Source: UBA1206 sp045600105
GTDB taxonomy: Bacteria > Bacillota > Clostridia > Oscillospirales > CAG-382
Direction of reading: 5' to 3'
Length of the DNA stretch: 60,000 bases
NCBI GenBank assembly: GCA_045600105.1
Contig: JAZRXG010000030.1
Location: 1 to 60,000 of the forward strand
In this document: positions 22,488 through 31,068 of the stretch, one piece after another
Numbering within the stretch: position 1 is the stretch's first letter
Layout: the number at the start of each line of letters is the position of its first letter
Notes under the pieces: generated by a model
The model's database searches: none
What the model was told of the DNA's origin: nothing
The model's input: only the letters and a program-made list of their open reading frames with translations
Made by a program: the position numbers and the translations under genes

Positions 22488-25226
22488 ATGTCACTTATTT
22501 CAAAAGTATTCGGAACATACAGCGAACGTCAGCTCAAAAAGATAGAGCCGATAGTCGATAAAATAGATTCTCTCGCCGACAAATACAAGGCGATGAGCGA
22601 CAGCGAGCTTCAGAGCCAGACTAACATCCTGCGCGAAAGGCTGAAAAAAGGCGAAACGAAGGACGATATACTTCCCGACGCTTTCGCGGTAGTGCGCGAA
22701 GCCGCCGACCGTGTGCTCGGCACACGCCATTACAGAGTACAGCTCATAGGCGGCATCGTCATCCATCAGGGACGTATCGCCGAGATGAAGACGGGCGAAG
22801 GCAAAACGCAGGTCGCTACCCTGCCCGCCTACCTCAACGCCCTCGACGGGAACGGCGTACACGTCGTGACCGTCAACGACTACCTTGCCAAGCGCGACAG
22901 CGAATGGATGGGAAAACTCTATAATTTCCTCGGTCTTTCCGTCGGACTTATCGTCAACGGGATGAAGAACGAAGAAAGAAAAGCCGCCTACGCCGCCGAC
23001 ATCACCTACGGCACCAACAACGAGATGGGCTTTGACTATCTGCGCGACAACATGGTCATTTACAAGGAACGCGCCGTTCAGAGAGGCCACGTTTTCGCGA
23101 TAGTGGACGAGGTCGACTCCATCCTCATCGACGAAGCGCGCACGCCGCTCATCATTTCGGGCGCCGGCGACAAATCCGACCCGCTTTATGAAAAGACGGA
23201 CGAGCTCGTGAGACGTATGTCCGTGTTCCGCATAAAAGAGATCGACGACAAGGAAGGTCACGACAACATCGACGCCGACATCATCGTCGATGAAAAGGCG
23301 CGCACCGCCGTGCTCGGCAAATCCGGCATTGCCAAGGCGGAGCGCTATTTCGGCGTGGAAAACCTCGGCGACCCCGAAAATCAGGAATATATGCACTACA
23401 TCAACAACGCGATACGCGCTCACGGCGTTATGCAGCGCGACGTCGATTACATCGTCAAGGACGGTGAAGTCCTCATCGTCGACTCGTTCACGGGACGTAT
23501 CATGTACGGCAGACGCTATTCCAACGGTCTGCATCAGGCGATCGAAGCCAAGGAAGGCGTGAAGATCGAGCGCGAGAACAAGACGCAGGCGACCATCACG
23601 TTCCAGAACTATTTCCGTCTTTACAAAAAGCTTTCCGGCATGACCGGTACGGCGATGACCGAGGACGCGGAATTCCGCGAGATATACAGCCTTGACGTGG
23701 TGGAGATACCCACCAACCGTCCGATGATAAGAAAAGATCACGTCGACATGGTGTTCAAGTCTGTCAACGGCAAATACAACAACATCGTTGAACAGATAAA
23801 AACGTGCCACGCCAAGGGACAGCCCGTGCTCGTCGGTACGGTTTCCATCGAGAAATCCGAGGAGCTTTCGGAGCGTCTCAAGCGTGAAGGCATAAAGCAC
23901 AACGTGCTGAACGCGAAATATCACGAACGCGAAGCCGAGATAATCGCTCAGGCGGGCAAGTTCGGCGCCGTCACCATATCGACCAATATGGCGGGCCGCG
24001 GTACCGATATCAAGCTCGGCGGCAACGCCGAATTCATAGCGAAAGCCAAAATGCGCGACGAAGGCTACGAGGAATGGCAGATTGCCGAGGCGACGAGCTA
24101 CGCGCACACCGACGACGAAGAGACCCTTGCTCTGCGTGAGCATTTCAGACTCCTCAACTCGCAGTACGAGGCGGAAGTCGCTCCCGAAGCCGACAAGGTG
24201 AGAGAAGCCGGAGGACTTTTCATCATAGGCACCGAGCGTCACGAAAGCAGACGTATCGACAACCAGCTGAGAGGCCGTTCCGGACGTCAGGGCGACCCGG
24301 GTGAGAGCAGATTTTACCTTTCGATGCAGGACGATCTCATGCGTCTTTTCGGCTCGGACAGAATGCTCGGCGTGGTCAACGCGCTCGGTCTTGACGAAAA
24401 TCAGCCTATAAACGCAAAAATACTCGCGAATTCGATAGAATCGGCGCAGAAACGCCTTGAAATGAACAACTTCGAGCGCCGCAAACGCGTCATTCAGTAC
24501 GACGACGTCATGAATCAGCAGAGAGAGCTCATCTATTCGCAGAGAAAAGACGTGCTCGACGGCAAGGATCTGAAGGACACGATATGGAAGATGGTCGAAT
24601 CCTACGTCAACGACGCCGTGAGCGAATACTGCGCCTCCGACGTTGCCGACGACTGGAACTACGACGGACTCAGAACGTATTTCCTCGGCATACTCTGCGG
24701 AAAAGACGATTTCAACTACACGACCGAGGAGCTGAGCCGCATCAACGCCGAAGAGATAAGCGATCTGCTGCTTGAAAGAGCGAAGAAGAGATACGCTTAT
24801 CAGGAGGAGGTCTTCACTCCCGAAAGATTCCGCGAGATAGAACGCATAATCCTGCTTCAGAACGTCGACACCAAGTGGGTCGATCACATCGACGCGATGG
24901 ACGACCTTGAAACGGGCGTCGGACTCAACGCCTACGCTCAGCGCGACCCCGTGTCGGAATACCGCATAATCGGCTCGGATATGTTCGACGAAATGGTAAG
25001 GAACATCAGAGCAGACACCGTAAGGATGCTGCTCACCGTCGCTCCGCGCAAGCCGATGGAAAGAAAGCAGGTGCTGACCGCCGCCAACAATATGAACGCA
25101 GGCGGCGACAAAAAGGTCATCGTCACCGCGACGAAGCGCAAAAAAGTGGGCCCCAACGACCCCTGCCCCTGCGGAAGCGGACTTAAATACAAAAAGTGCT
25201 GCATGCAGAAGGATATGAGATCATAA
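22488..25226 (+). CDS. secA: Preprotein translocase ATPase SecA
   Basis: A 912-residue motor of the Sec system at the inner face of the membrane. Walker A is MKTGEGKTQ (near residue 100), the DEAD-type box lies in DEVDSILIDEART, and SNMAGRGTDIKLGG-type helicase motifs follow. The C-terminal SEC-C zinc motif (CPCGSGLKYKKCC) is intact. The start at 22488 is taken because GGAGG lies 6 bp before it; an ATG 18 bp upstream lacks a ribosome site. Length and domain order are standard. Confidence 0.97.
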   Translation: MSLISKVFGTYSERQLKKIEPIVDKIDSLADKYKAMSDSELQSQTNILRERLKKGETKDDILPDAFAVVREAADRVLGTRHYRVQLIGGIVIHQGRIAEMKTGEGKTQVATLPAYLNALDGNGVHVVTVNDYLAKRDSEWMGKLYNFLGLSVGLIVNGMKNEERKAAYAADITYGTNNEMGFDYLRDNMVIYKERAVQRGHVFAIVDEVDSILIDEARTPLIISGAGDKSDPLYEKTDELVRRMSVFRIKEIDDKEGHDNIDADIIVDEKARTAVLGKSGIAKAERYFGVENLGDPENQEYMHYINNAIRAHGVMQRDVDYIVKDGEVLIVDSFTGRIMYGRRYSNGLHQAIEAKEGVKIERENKTQATITFQNYFRLYKKLSGMTGTAMTEDAEFREIYSLDVVEIPTNRPMIRKDHVDMVFKSVNGKYNNIVEQIKTCHAKGQPVLVGTVSIEKSEELSERLKREGIKHNVLNAKYHEREAEIIAQAGKFGAVTISTNMAGRGTDIKLGGNAEFIAKAKMRDEGYEEWQIAEATSYAHTDDEETLALREHFRLLNSQYEAEVAPEADKVREAGGLFIIGTERHESRRIDNQLRGRSGRQGDPGESRFYLSMQDDLMRLFGSDRMLGVVNALGLDENQPINAKILANSIESAQKRLEMNNFERRKRVIQYDDVMNQQRELIYSQRKDVLDGKDLKDTIWKMVESYVNDAVSEYCASDVADDWNYDGLRTYFLGILCGKDDFNYTTEELSRINAEEISDLLLERAKKRYAYQEEVFTPERFREIERIILLQNVDTKWVDHIDAMDDLETGVGLNAYAQRDPVSEYRIIGSDMFDEMVRNIRADTVRMLLTVAPRKPMERKQVLTAANNMNAGGDKKVIVTATKRKKVGPNDPCPCGSGLKYKKCCMQKDMRS

Positions 25227-25228
25227 AT

Positions 25229-25402
25229 GTAAAACTTCGTTTTACATTTGGTTTTTCTCGCGCTTATCGCGCTTGTTTCGCTCCGCTTCACCCGCTTGGT
25301 CGGCGCGAGGACGAGCTTACGCTCGTCTTAAAGGCGTTTTTGTGACGGCAGAGCCGCCTCAAAAACAAATTTATTTCAAATTTTGAAAAGGATGGAACAT
25401 TT
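25229..25402. other. Palindrome-rich intergenic stretch after secA
   Basis: Just after the secA stop, AAATGTAAAAC and GTTTTACATTT arms enclose TTC, followed by GGTTTTTC, probably the secA terminator. Further on are ACGAGC-TTAC-GCTCGT and a nested palindrome in which CGGC-AGA-GCCG lies inside GTTTTTG and CAAAAAC arms. No gene or promoter was recognised. Confidence 0.6.
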
Positions 25403-26020
25403 ATGGGATTCGGACTTTGCGTTCTCGGATATCTGCTGACGATATTCGACGCGTTCGCCGCCGGAATTATCGGTTGGCCTCTGCTCGCGTTCGGAATGTG
25501 GAAGCTTTCGTCGGTCGACAAGCGCTTCCGCGTTTCTTCGGCGATATCGCTGCTGTGCACCGCGTACCCCGTGATGTATCTCGCTTCGATGCTCGGCTCG
25601 TACAGCACGGACAGCGAATCGTTCGGTTACGTATATATCGCGTATCTCGCGCTCTGCGCCCTGTTCCACGCCGTATATCTTACGCTGATAAAAGAAATGA
25701 CGAAAAACAGCGGCGGTGAAAGCATAGCGCTTTCGGCGTCGATGTGGATGATATTCACCCTGCTTTTCTACGCCTGCGCGATCTTTGCCGTCTTTTCCCC
25801 GAAAATACTTTCCGAAGAGGTGGCTGACGGATTCATCAAGGTCGTCGCGGCTCTGAAATATTTCATCGGTCTTGCCAACCTCTGGTTCCTTTACACCTGC
25901 TACGCCAAGATAACCACGAAAAAGCAGATAGCCAAGGACAACGCCTATTTTGCCAAGGAAAAGGCAAAGGCGGAGGAAAGAAAAAAGAAGCGTGAATCGG
26001 AGGACAACAAAAATGCGTAA
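25403..26020 (+). CDS. Polytopic membrane protein of unknown function
   Basis: A 205-residue protein with about five hydrophobic segments and a highly charged Lys/Glu tail (about 175-205). The first helices contain the motif LTIFDAFAAGIIGWPLLAFGMWKLSSVDKRF, which is echoed in the protein encoded directly downstream. AAGGATGGAAC precedes the start. It overlaps the next gene by 8 bp, so the two are translationally coupled and may form a complex. No transporter or enzyme motif is recognised. Confidence 0.75.
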   Translation: MGFGLCVLGYLLTIFDAFAAGIIGWPLLAFGMWKLSSVDKRFRVSSAISLLCTAYPVMYLASMLGSYSTDSESFGYVYIAYLALCALFHAVYLTLIKEMTKNSGGESIALSASMWMIFTLLFYACAIFAVFSPKILSEEVADGFIKVVAALKYFIGLANLWFLYTCYAKITTKKQIAKDNAYFAKEKAKAEERKKKRESEDNKNA

Positions 26021-27278
26021 AAGCCTTCCGCGTTTTCTGTCGCCGCTTCTTGCGGTCGGTTTCGTTTTCCTGCTCAATCCGTATATATCGGTGCTTGATG
26101 TCCTGCCCGACTTCATCGGCTGGCTCGCGGTGTGGTTTGCCCTTTCCGAGCTTGCCGAGCTCGACGACAGAATAGAATCGGCGTCGCAGAAGATGCTGTT
26201 TCTTGCCGCAGTTTCGTTCGCGCGTTTCATCGCGTTCTTCCTCGTTCTTTCCGAAAATCCGGATACCGTGATGCTCGCCAACTTCACCTTCGGCATACTC
26301 GAATCCGTGCTTCTGCTCGTTTTCATGAACGACTTTTTCGGCGGTATGGAATATCTGCTCCAGCGCAACGGCGGTTTCGACGCGCTTGAAAAGCTGCCGA
26401 ACTCCAAGTTCATCACCTCGGTCTTTATGTTCACCAAGATAATCCTCGGATTCATCCCCGACCTTTCCGCCATCCTCGAATACGAAGCGTACGTCAACAT
26501 CACGTCGTCGCAGATATTCTACGAGCTGGCGTCATACAGACCGTACGCCATAATTCTGTTTTCGCTCATCGTGCTCATCCTCGGTATCTGGTGGTACACC
26601 GACATCACCAAATATTTCCGCACGATAAAAAAAGACAAGGAATTCATCTCCAATGTATCGGAGATATACGAATCCGAAATTTCCGAAAACCCGAACGAAA
26701 AGGAAATGAAAAAGCTCGGCGTTTCATTCATGCTCATTGCCATAGGATTCGTGTTTTTCCTTGATTTCGCCATATCAAAGGTGCAGATATTGCAGGACGC
26801 GGTCGGCACGGTGCTCATATATATCGGCGTCACGCGGATGAAGGGAAAGCGCGACGACAGATTCACGCTCGTCGCCTTCGCCGCGGCGGCGGTCCAGATA
26901 GCTTACGCGGTCTGCTTCAAGGCGTTCGCCAACACGACCGGCATGGGGCTTGAAAGCTTCGGCGTCCGGGAAGTCGTGGTCCTCGGCGTCGTTTCGCTGC
27001 TTTACGCCGCGGTATGTCTGATCTTCGTGTCGGAAGTCCATTCGTTCTTCGTTTCGACGGCACAAAAGTTCAATCTCAAAAAAGACAGGCACAGGATATT
27101 TGACGTTTCCTACGCCTTTTACGCCGCGTTCCTCGCTCTTGCCGCCTGCGGCTGCGTGTTCCCGCAGTCATACGCGTGGGTGGTCCTGTGGAAGGCGGTC
27201 TGCGTCATCGTGTTCATCGTCCTTTCGATAAAAGGCGTGTGGCACGTCTGCGACGACTATTCGAGAAACGATAATTAA
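26013..27278 (+). CDS. Larger membrane protein, coupled partner of the preceding gene
   Basis: A 421-residue protein with about ten hydrophobic segments. The start at 26013 has GGAGG inside the end of the upstream gene. Near the N-terminus it repeats the partner's pattern (SVLDVLPDFIGWLAVWFALSELAELDDR), and a weaker copy lies near residue 255 (ILQDAVGTVLIYIGVTRMKGKRDDRF), suggesting an internal duplication. A cytoplasmic-looking segment at about 205-235 is acidic and basic. I recognise no named family; a two-protein membrane assembly is inferred from coupling and the shared motif. Confidence 0.75.
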   Translation: MRKSLPRFLSPLLAVGFVFLLNPYISVLDVLPDFIGWLAVWFALSELAELDDRIESASQKMLFLAAVSFARFIAFFLVLSENPDTVMLANFTFGILESVLLLVFMNDFFGGMEYLLQRNGGFDALEKLPNSKFITSVFMFTKIILGFIPDLSAILEYEAYVNITSSQIFYELASYRPYAIILFSLIVLILGIWWYTDITKYFRTIKKDKEFISNVSEIYESEISENPNEKEMKKLGVSFMLIAIGFVFFLDFAISKVQILQDAVGTVLIYIGVTRMKGKRDDRFTLVAFAAAAVQIAYAVCFKAFANTTGMGLESFGVREVVVLGVVSLLYAAVCLIFVSEVHSFFVSTAQKFNLKKDRHRIFDVSYAFYAAFLALAACGCVFPQSYAWVVLWKAVCVIVFIVLSIKGVWHVCDDYSRNDN

Positions 27279-27302
27279 AATCAAATACACGGAGTGATAA
27301 AA

Positions 27303-28472
27303 ATGAAAAAGCTGCTCTCTTTCTGCCTGACTCTCGTTCTCATCGTTTCCCTCTGCTCCTGCGATACGATCAAAGACCTTTTTGACAAAGACGGCATTGA
27401 CATCCCGGACGGAAAGCTCCTGACCTTCGATGAAAACGGCGAAGTGAACGGATATTTTGATTTTGTGCACGAAGGCGGAGAACTCGTCGGCATAAATCAG
27501 TGCGATCCTGACGGCAATGTGCTGCTTTACGGCAGCGGCCTTGAGTTTGACGAAAGCGGCAACGTCACGAACGTGGTGTTCCGCGACGGTGACGGAAAGA
27601 TCGAAAAAACGATAAAATGGCGTTTCCCCGACGGCATCTCGCCGCACGCCATCAATTTCAATGACGGACTTGCGGAAAAATATCTTGAGCAGTATGCTTC
27701 TCCGGAACCTGATGTTTCAAAGATAAACCAAGGATATGAAATGAGCCTCGGTCCCGACGGAATGACGACCGTCGTTATCACTAACATTCCCGCCGTTCAG
27801 AACGTAACGATAACGTCGGACACGTTCTTCACTTCCCCGACCGATTACATAAACCTTTCAATGTGCTCCGACGAGGCTGACGAAACCGCATTCAGCGCGT
27901 TCAGCCCGACAGACATCATAAACGATTATGAAGTCGATCCTGTTTCATACATCGCGGCGATATACGACGGTGACGGCAGAGTGCGCGTCATACACGAATA
28001 CAGCGCAGAGTTTAACGTGGGGAATACGCAGCACGTAATTTATACGTACGGTGACGACGGAAGGATAAGCGAATACGAATCGGTCGATTATCTCACGCTC
28101 AATACGAGCGGTATGTTCAGCAGCGACTCTGTCACGATAAGCAATTTCGGAATAGGAAATCACACCACGGTGTACTATTCACGCGTCGTCCCCGAATATG
28201 ACGAAAACGGTGTACTCGTTTCGGCAAAAGCGTATAACAAAAACGGAAACGAAAACGGAAACGCCGTCTTTGAAAACGGCGTCATTGCCGAAAGCCGCTT
28301 CGTCCATACCTCCGGCGAAGAATCCGTTAATGAATTCACAAACGGATCAATAACGAAGATAACCACATACTACACAGACGGAGAGCGTTGGGTATACGAA
28401 TATGCCGAAGACGGAAACGGAACCGTAACGCATTACGACGCTGACGGCAATATCGTTCCCATAGATGAATAA
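27303..28472 (+). CDS. Lipoprotein with YwqK/YD-like strand repeats
   Basis: A 389-residue lipoprotein. The signal (LLSFCLTLVLIVSLCSC) ends in lipobox LCSC with the modified Cys near residue 17. The rest is built from short strands of the form FDENGEVNGYFDF, FDESGNVTNVVF and YDADGNIVPI, like YwqK/MORN-type or YD repeats, so it is probably an extended beta solenoid on the cell surface. GGAG lies just before ATG 27303; a GTG 9 bp earlier is less likely. It is 24 bp after the membrane pair and probably in the same operon. Function unknown. Confidence 0.75.
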   Translation: MKKLLSFCLTLVLIVSLCSCDTIKDLFDKDGIDIPDGKLLTFDENGEVNGYFDFVHEGGELVGINQCDPDGNVLLYGSGLEFDESGNVTNVVFRDGDGKIEKTIKWRFPDGISPHAINFNDGLAEKYLEQYASPEPDVSKINQGYEMSLGPDGMTTVVITNIPAVQNVTITSDTFFTSPTDYINLSMCSDEADETAFSAFSPTDIINDYEVDPVSYIAAIYDGDGRVRVIHEYSAEFNVGNTQHVIYTYGDDGRISEYESVDYLTLNTSGMFSSDSVTISNFGIGNHTTVYYSRVVPEYDENGVLVSAKAYNKNGNENGNAVFENGVIAESRFVHTSGEESVNEFTNGSITKITTYYTDGERWVYEYAEDGNGTVTHYDADGNIVPIDE

Positions 28473-28498
28473 GCAATTAAAACCGCATATAAATCAAA

Positions 28499-28533
28499 AA
28501 GGATTTTCGTGTCGTCACGACACGAAAATCCTT
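28499..28533. terminator. Bidirectional terminator between convergent genes
   Basis: AAGGATTTTCGTGTCG and its complement surround a TCA loop, with a T-rich tail on the plus strand and A/T-rich flanks on the other. It ends the lipoprotein transcript and probably the phosphoribosyltransferase transcript. Confidence 0.8.
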
Positions 28534-28541
28534 TCCTATTT

Positions 28542-28572
28542 GCTTAATGCTTAACGGCTTAAGGCTTAATGC
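28542..28572 (-). repeat. Dispersed TTAAGC repeat, four units
   Basis: On the minus strand GCATTAAGCCTTAAGCC then GTTAAGCATTAAGC: TTAAG every 7-8 nt. It starts right after the phosphoribosyltransferase stop. Relatives lie at 17059, 32031, 40681, 53987 and, inverted, 56179. TAA occurs in two or three frames of each long copy. Confidence 0.75.
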
Positions 28573-29127
28573 TCAAAGTATGGGCGTTCCGTCGGGCTTG
28601 AACAGAGGGAGCGGTTCGAGATAGGTGATGTCCTTTCTGTTCTTGGCGTCGCCTTCGGCAAGGATGCACATTCTGGCAACGATGCTGCCGCCTGCCTGAT
28701 TGACGAGGTTTTCGACCGCTTTGAGCGAGCCGCCCGTGGATACGACGTCGTCGATGACGACGACTCTCTTGCCCTTGAGGAGAGCGGCGTCGGCGCCGTC
28801 CATATAAAGCTTCTGCGTTCCGGCGGTGGTGATGGAAACGTCCTCGGTCTCGAAAACGCCGTTCATATACGCTTTTTTCGCCTTTCTGACGAGCATATAC
28901 TTGTTTCTTCCGCTCTGACGCGCCATTTCGTGAACGAGGGGGATGGCTTTGGCTTCGGGCGCTACCATATAGTCGAAATCGGGGGCTTTTTTGAGGAGCT
29001 CGGCAGCGCAGGCGCAGGTGAGTTCAACGTCGCCGAAAATGACGAAAGCGCCGATGGTGAGGTTTTCGTTGAGGGGGCAAAGCGGCAGGTCACGTTCGAG
29101 GCCCGCGATAGTCATTCTGTATACCAT
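28573..29127 (-). CDS. Adenine phosphoribosyltransferase-like enzyme
   Basis: A 184-residue type I phosphoribosyltransferase. The PRPP loop is VVVIDDVVSTGGS (about 121-133), the pyrophosphate loop region is VAPEAKAIPLV, and the flexible-loop segment is VRKAKKAYM. This matches Apt-like purine salvage enzymes that join a base to PRPP. The substrate (adenine, xanthine or another base) cannot be read from the sequence. GGAG precedes the start. It lies 53 bp downstream of pepF on the same strand; a TATAAT in the gap (29149-29154, minus) has no clear -35 partner. Confidence 0.82.
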   Translation of the reverse strand: MVYRMTIAGLERDLPLCPLNENLTIGAFVIFGDVELTCACAAELLKKAPDFDYMVAPEAKAIPLVHEMARQSGRNKYMLVRKAKKAYMNGVFETEDVSITTAGTQKLYMDGADAALLKGKRVVVIDDVVSTGGSLKAVENLVNQAGGSIVARMCILAEGDAKNRKDITYLEPLPLFKPDGTPIL

Positions 29128-29180
29128 ATTTATATCTCCTTTTTTATATTATACAATATCAGTACGGAACGGGTATGACC

Positions 29181-30965
29181 TTATTCTTCGAGAAGCTTTT
29201 CCATTTCATCGATGAGACCGTCGAACACCTTGAGAGCCGCGGCGATGGGTTCGGGCGATTCCATGTCGACGCCTGCGCCTCTGAGGAGCGTTATGGGGTC
29301 GGCTTTGCAGCCGGAGGACAGGAAGTTCAGATATTTGTCAACGGCTTCCTTGCCTTCGGAAAGCACCTTGTCGGAAAGCGCCATGGCTGCCGAGAAGCCG
29401 GTGGCGTACTGGTAGACGTAGTAGTTCATGAAGAAGTGCGGGATGCGTTCCCATTCATAGGAAATGCCTTCGTCGATGACCATATCGTCGCCGTAATACT
29501 TCTTGTTGAGGTCATAGTACATACCGCAGAGCAGGTCGGCGGTGAGCGATTCGCCTTCTTCGACCTTTTCGTTCATCTGCATTTCGAATTCGGCAAACAT
29601 CGTCTGTCTGTAAAGCGTGGTCCTGAACTGCTCGAGGAAGTGGTTGATGAGGTACGCCTTTTCTTTTTTGTCGGTTGTCTTGCCGAGCAGGTATCTCATG
29701 AGCAGGGATTCGTTGAACGTGGAAGCGACTTCGGCAACGAATATGACGTAGTCGGCGTAAGCCGGAGACTGGTTTTTGGTGGAAAGATAGGAATGGATGG
29801 CGTGGCCCATTTCGTGAACGAGGGTGAACGCGGAGTCGAGGGTGTCGTTGTGGTTGAGAAGCACAAAAGGATGTACGGGCGTGCCGCAGGAATAAGCGCC
29901 GCCGCGCTTGCCTTCGTTTTCGTAAACGTCGATCCAGCGGTTGGCAAATCCCTCTTTGATGTAGGAAAGATATTCTTCGCCGAGAGGAGCGAGTGCCTCG
30001 AGCGCGACTTTTTTGGAGTCTTCGAACGTCATCTTGACGTCCGCGTCGGGGATGAGCGGAGTGTAGATGTCGTACATGTGGAGCTCGTCGACGCCCATCA
30101 GCTTTTTGCGGAGCCTCATATACTTGTGAAGGCTGGACATATTGTCGTTGACGGTCTTGACGAGGTTTTTGTACACCGAAACGGGGACCTCGGTACGGAA
30201 CAGAGCGCGTTCCATGTTGTTTGCGAATTTCCTTGCCTTGGTGTAGAACATGAGCTGCTTGACCTGACCGTCAAAGAAGCCCGCCATGGTGTTTTTGAAC
30301 TTGGCGTATGTGCCGTAGACCGAGTCGAACGCCTGCTTTCTGACATTGACGTCGGGGGATTCCATAAGAGGAATGAAACTTCCCTGAGTGACTTTTCTGA
30401 CTTCCCCGTTGGTGTCGGTGATGTCGGGGAAGGTGAGGTCGGCGTTGCGGAAGGTGGACGCCACGTTCTTTGCCACGTCGGACATTTCGCCGCTGGAAGC
30501 GAGCAGCGTTTCTTCGGCTTCGGAAAGGGTGTGGGGTTTATACACGCGCTGGCGTTCGATGACGCGTCTGTAAAATTCGAGTCCTTCGACGTTTTTGAAG
30601 AATCCTTCAAGCGTTTCGTCGTCTATCGATACCATTTCGGGGGTCTCAAACGCCATCTTTGCCGAAACGGTGTTGAGTATGGAGAACGCCTTGCCGAGGT
30701 ACCCCTGATATTTGGAATTTCCCTTGTCCTCGTCGCTTTTCAGCATGGCGTAAACATAGAACAGCGACAGTTCGTCGTTGTACTTTTCGCTCTTTTTAAG
30801 GTATTCGAGAAGTGCGCTGCCGTCGGTCGAGAGCTTTCCTTTATAGGACGCGAGCTCGTCCGCTTTTGCGAGTATTTCCTCGGCTTTGGCTTCCCACGCC
30901 TCGTCGGTCGGGAACAGGTCGGTGGTAGCCCAGGTGAGTTCTTTTGCCGCTTCACTGCGTTTCAT
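29181..30965 (-). CDS. pepF: Oligoendopeptidase F (M3B metallopeptidase)
   Basis: A 594-residue cytoplasmic zinc peptidase that trims oligopeptides. The metal site is HEMGH in LVHEMGHAIHSYLS (about 385-398), and the downstream Glu lies in EVASTFNE. The long N-terminal helical domain (ELTWATTDLFPTDEAWEA) is typical, as is the length. GGAGG precedes the start. It could process peptides imported by the Opp system at 41-50 kb, although the loci are unlinked. Confidence 0.94.
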   Translation of the reverse strand: MKRSEAAKELTWATTDLFPTDEAWEAKAEEILAKADELASYKGKLSTDGSALLEYLKKSEKYNDELSLFYVYAMLKSDEDKGNSKYQGYLGKAFSILNTVSAKMAFETPEMVSIDDETLEGFFKNVEGLEFYRRVIERQRVYKPHTLSEAEETLLASSGEMSDVAKNVASTFRNADLTFPDITDTNGEVRKVTQGSFIPLMESPDVNVRKQAFDSVYGTYAKFKNTMAGFFDGQVKQLMFYTKARKFANNMERALFRTEVPVSVYKNLVKTVNDNMSSLHKYMRLRKKLMGVDELHMYDIYTPLIPDADVKMTFEDSKKVALEALAPLGEEYLSYIKEGFANRWIDVYENEGKRGGAYSCGTPVHPFVLLNHNDTLDSAFTLVHEMGHAIHSYLSTKNQSPAYADYVIFVAEVASTFNESLLMRYLLGKTTDKKEKAYLINHFLEQFRTTLYRQTMFAEFEMQMNEKVEEGESLTADLLCGMYYDLNKKYYGDDMVIDEGISYEWERIPHFFMNYYVYQYATGFSAAMALSDKVLSEGKEAVDKYLNFLSSGCKADPITLLRGAGVDMESPEPIAAALKVFDGLIDEMEKLLEE

Positions 30966-31010
30966 AAAAATTCCTCCGTTGTATCATAATAAATTGTTGT
31001 TTTTTTGCCG

Positions 31011-31039
31011 TTGACTTTCGTCCTCGTATTTGATAAAAT
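31011..31039 (+). promoter_or_regulatory. Sigma-A promoter of the YitT-family gene
   Basis: TTGACT (31011-31016) and TAAAAT (31034-31039) are 17 bp apart, about 30 bp before the start codon. Confidence 0.78.
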
Positions 31040-31068
31040 AGAACCGAAAAGGATGAGGTATTACGAAT

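Noticed and set aside
22500..24887. Minus-strand open frame of 795 codons inside secA
   Set aside because: Antisense of a clear SecA; low-complexity Phe/Val/His-rich translation typical of mirrored codon bias.
29175..30989. Plus-strand open frame of 604 codons over pepF
   Set aside because: Antisense shadow of the oligoendopeptidase.
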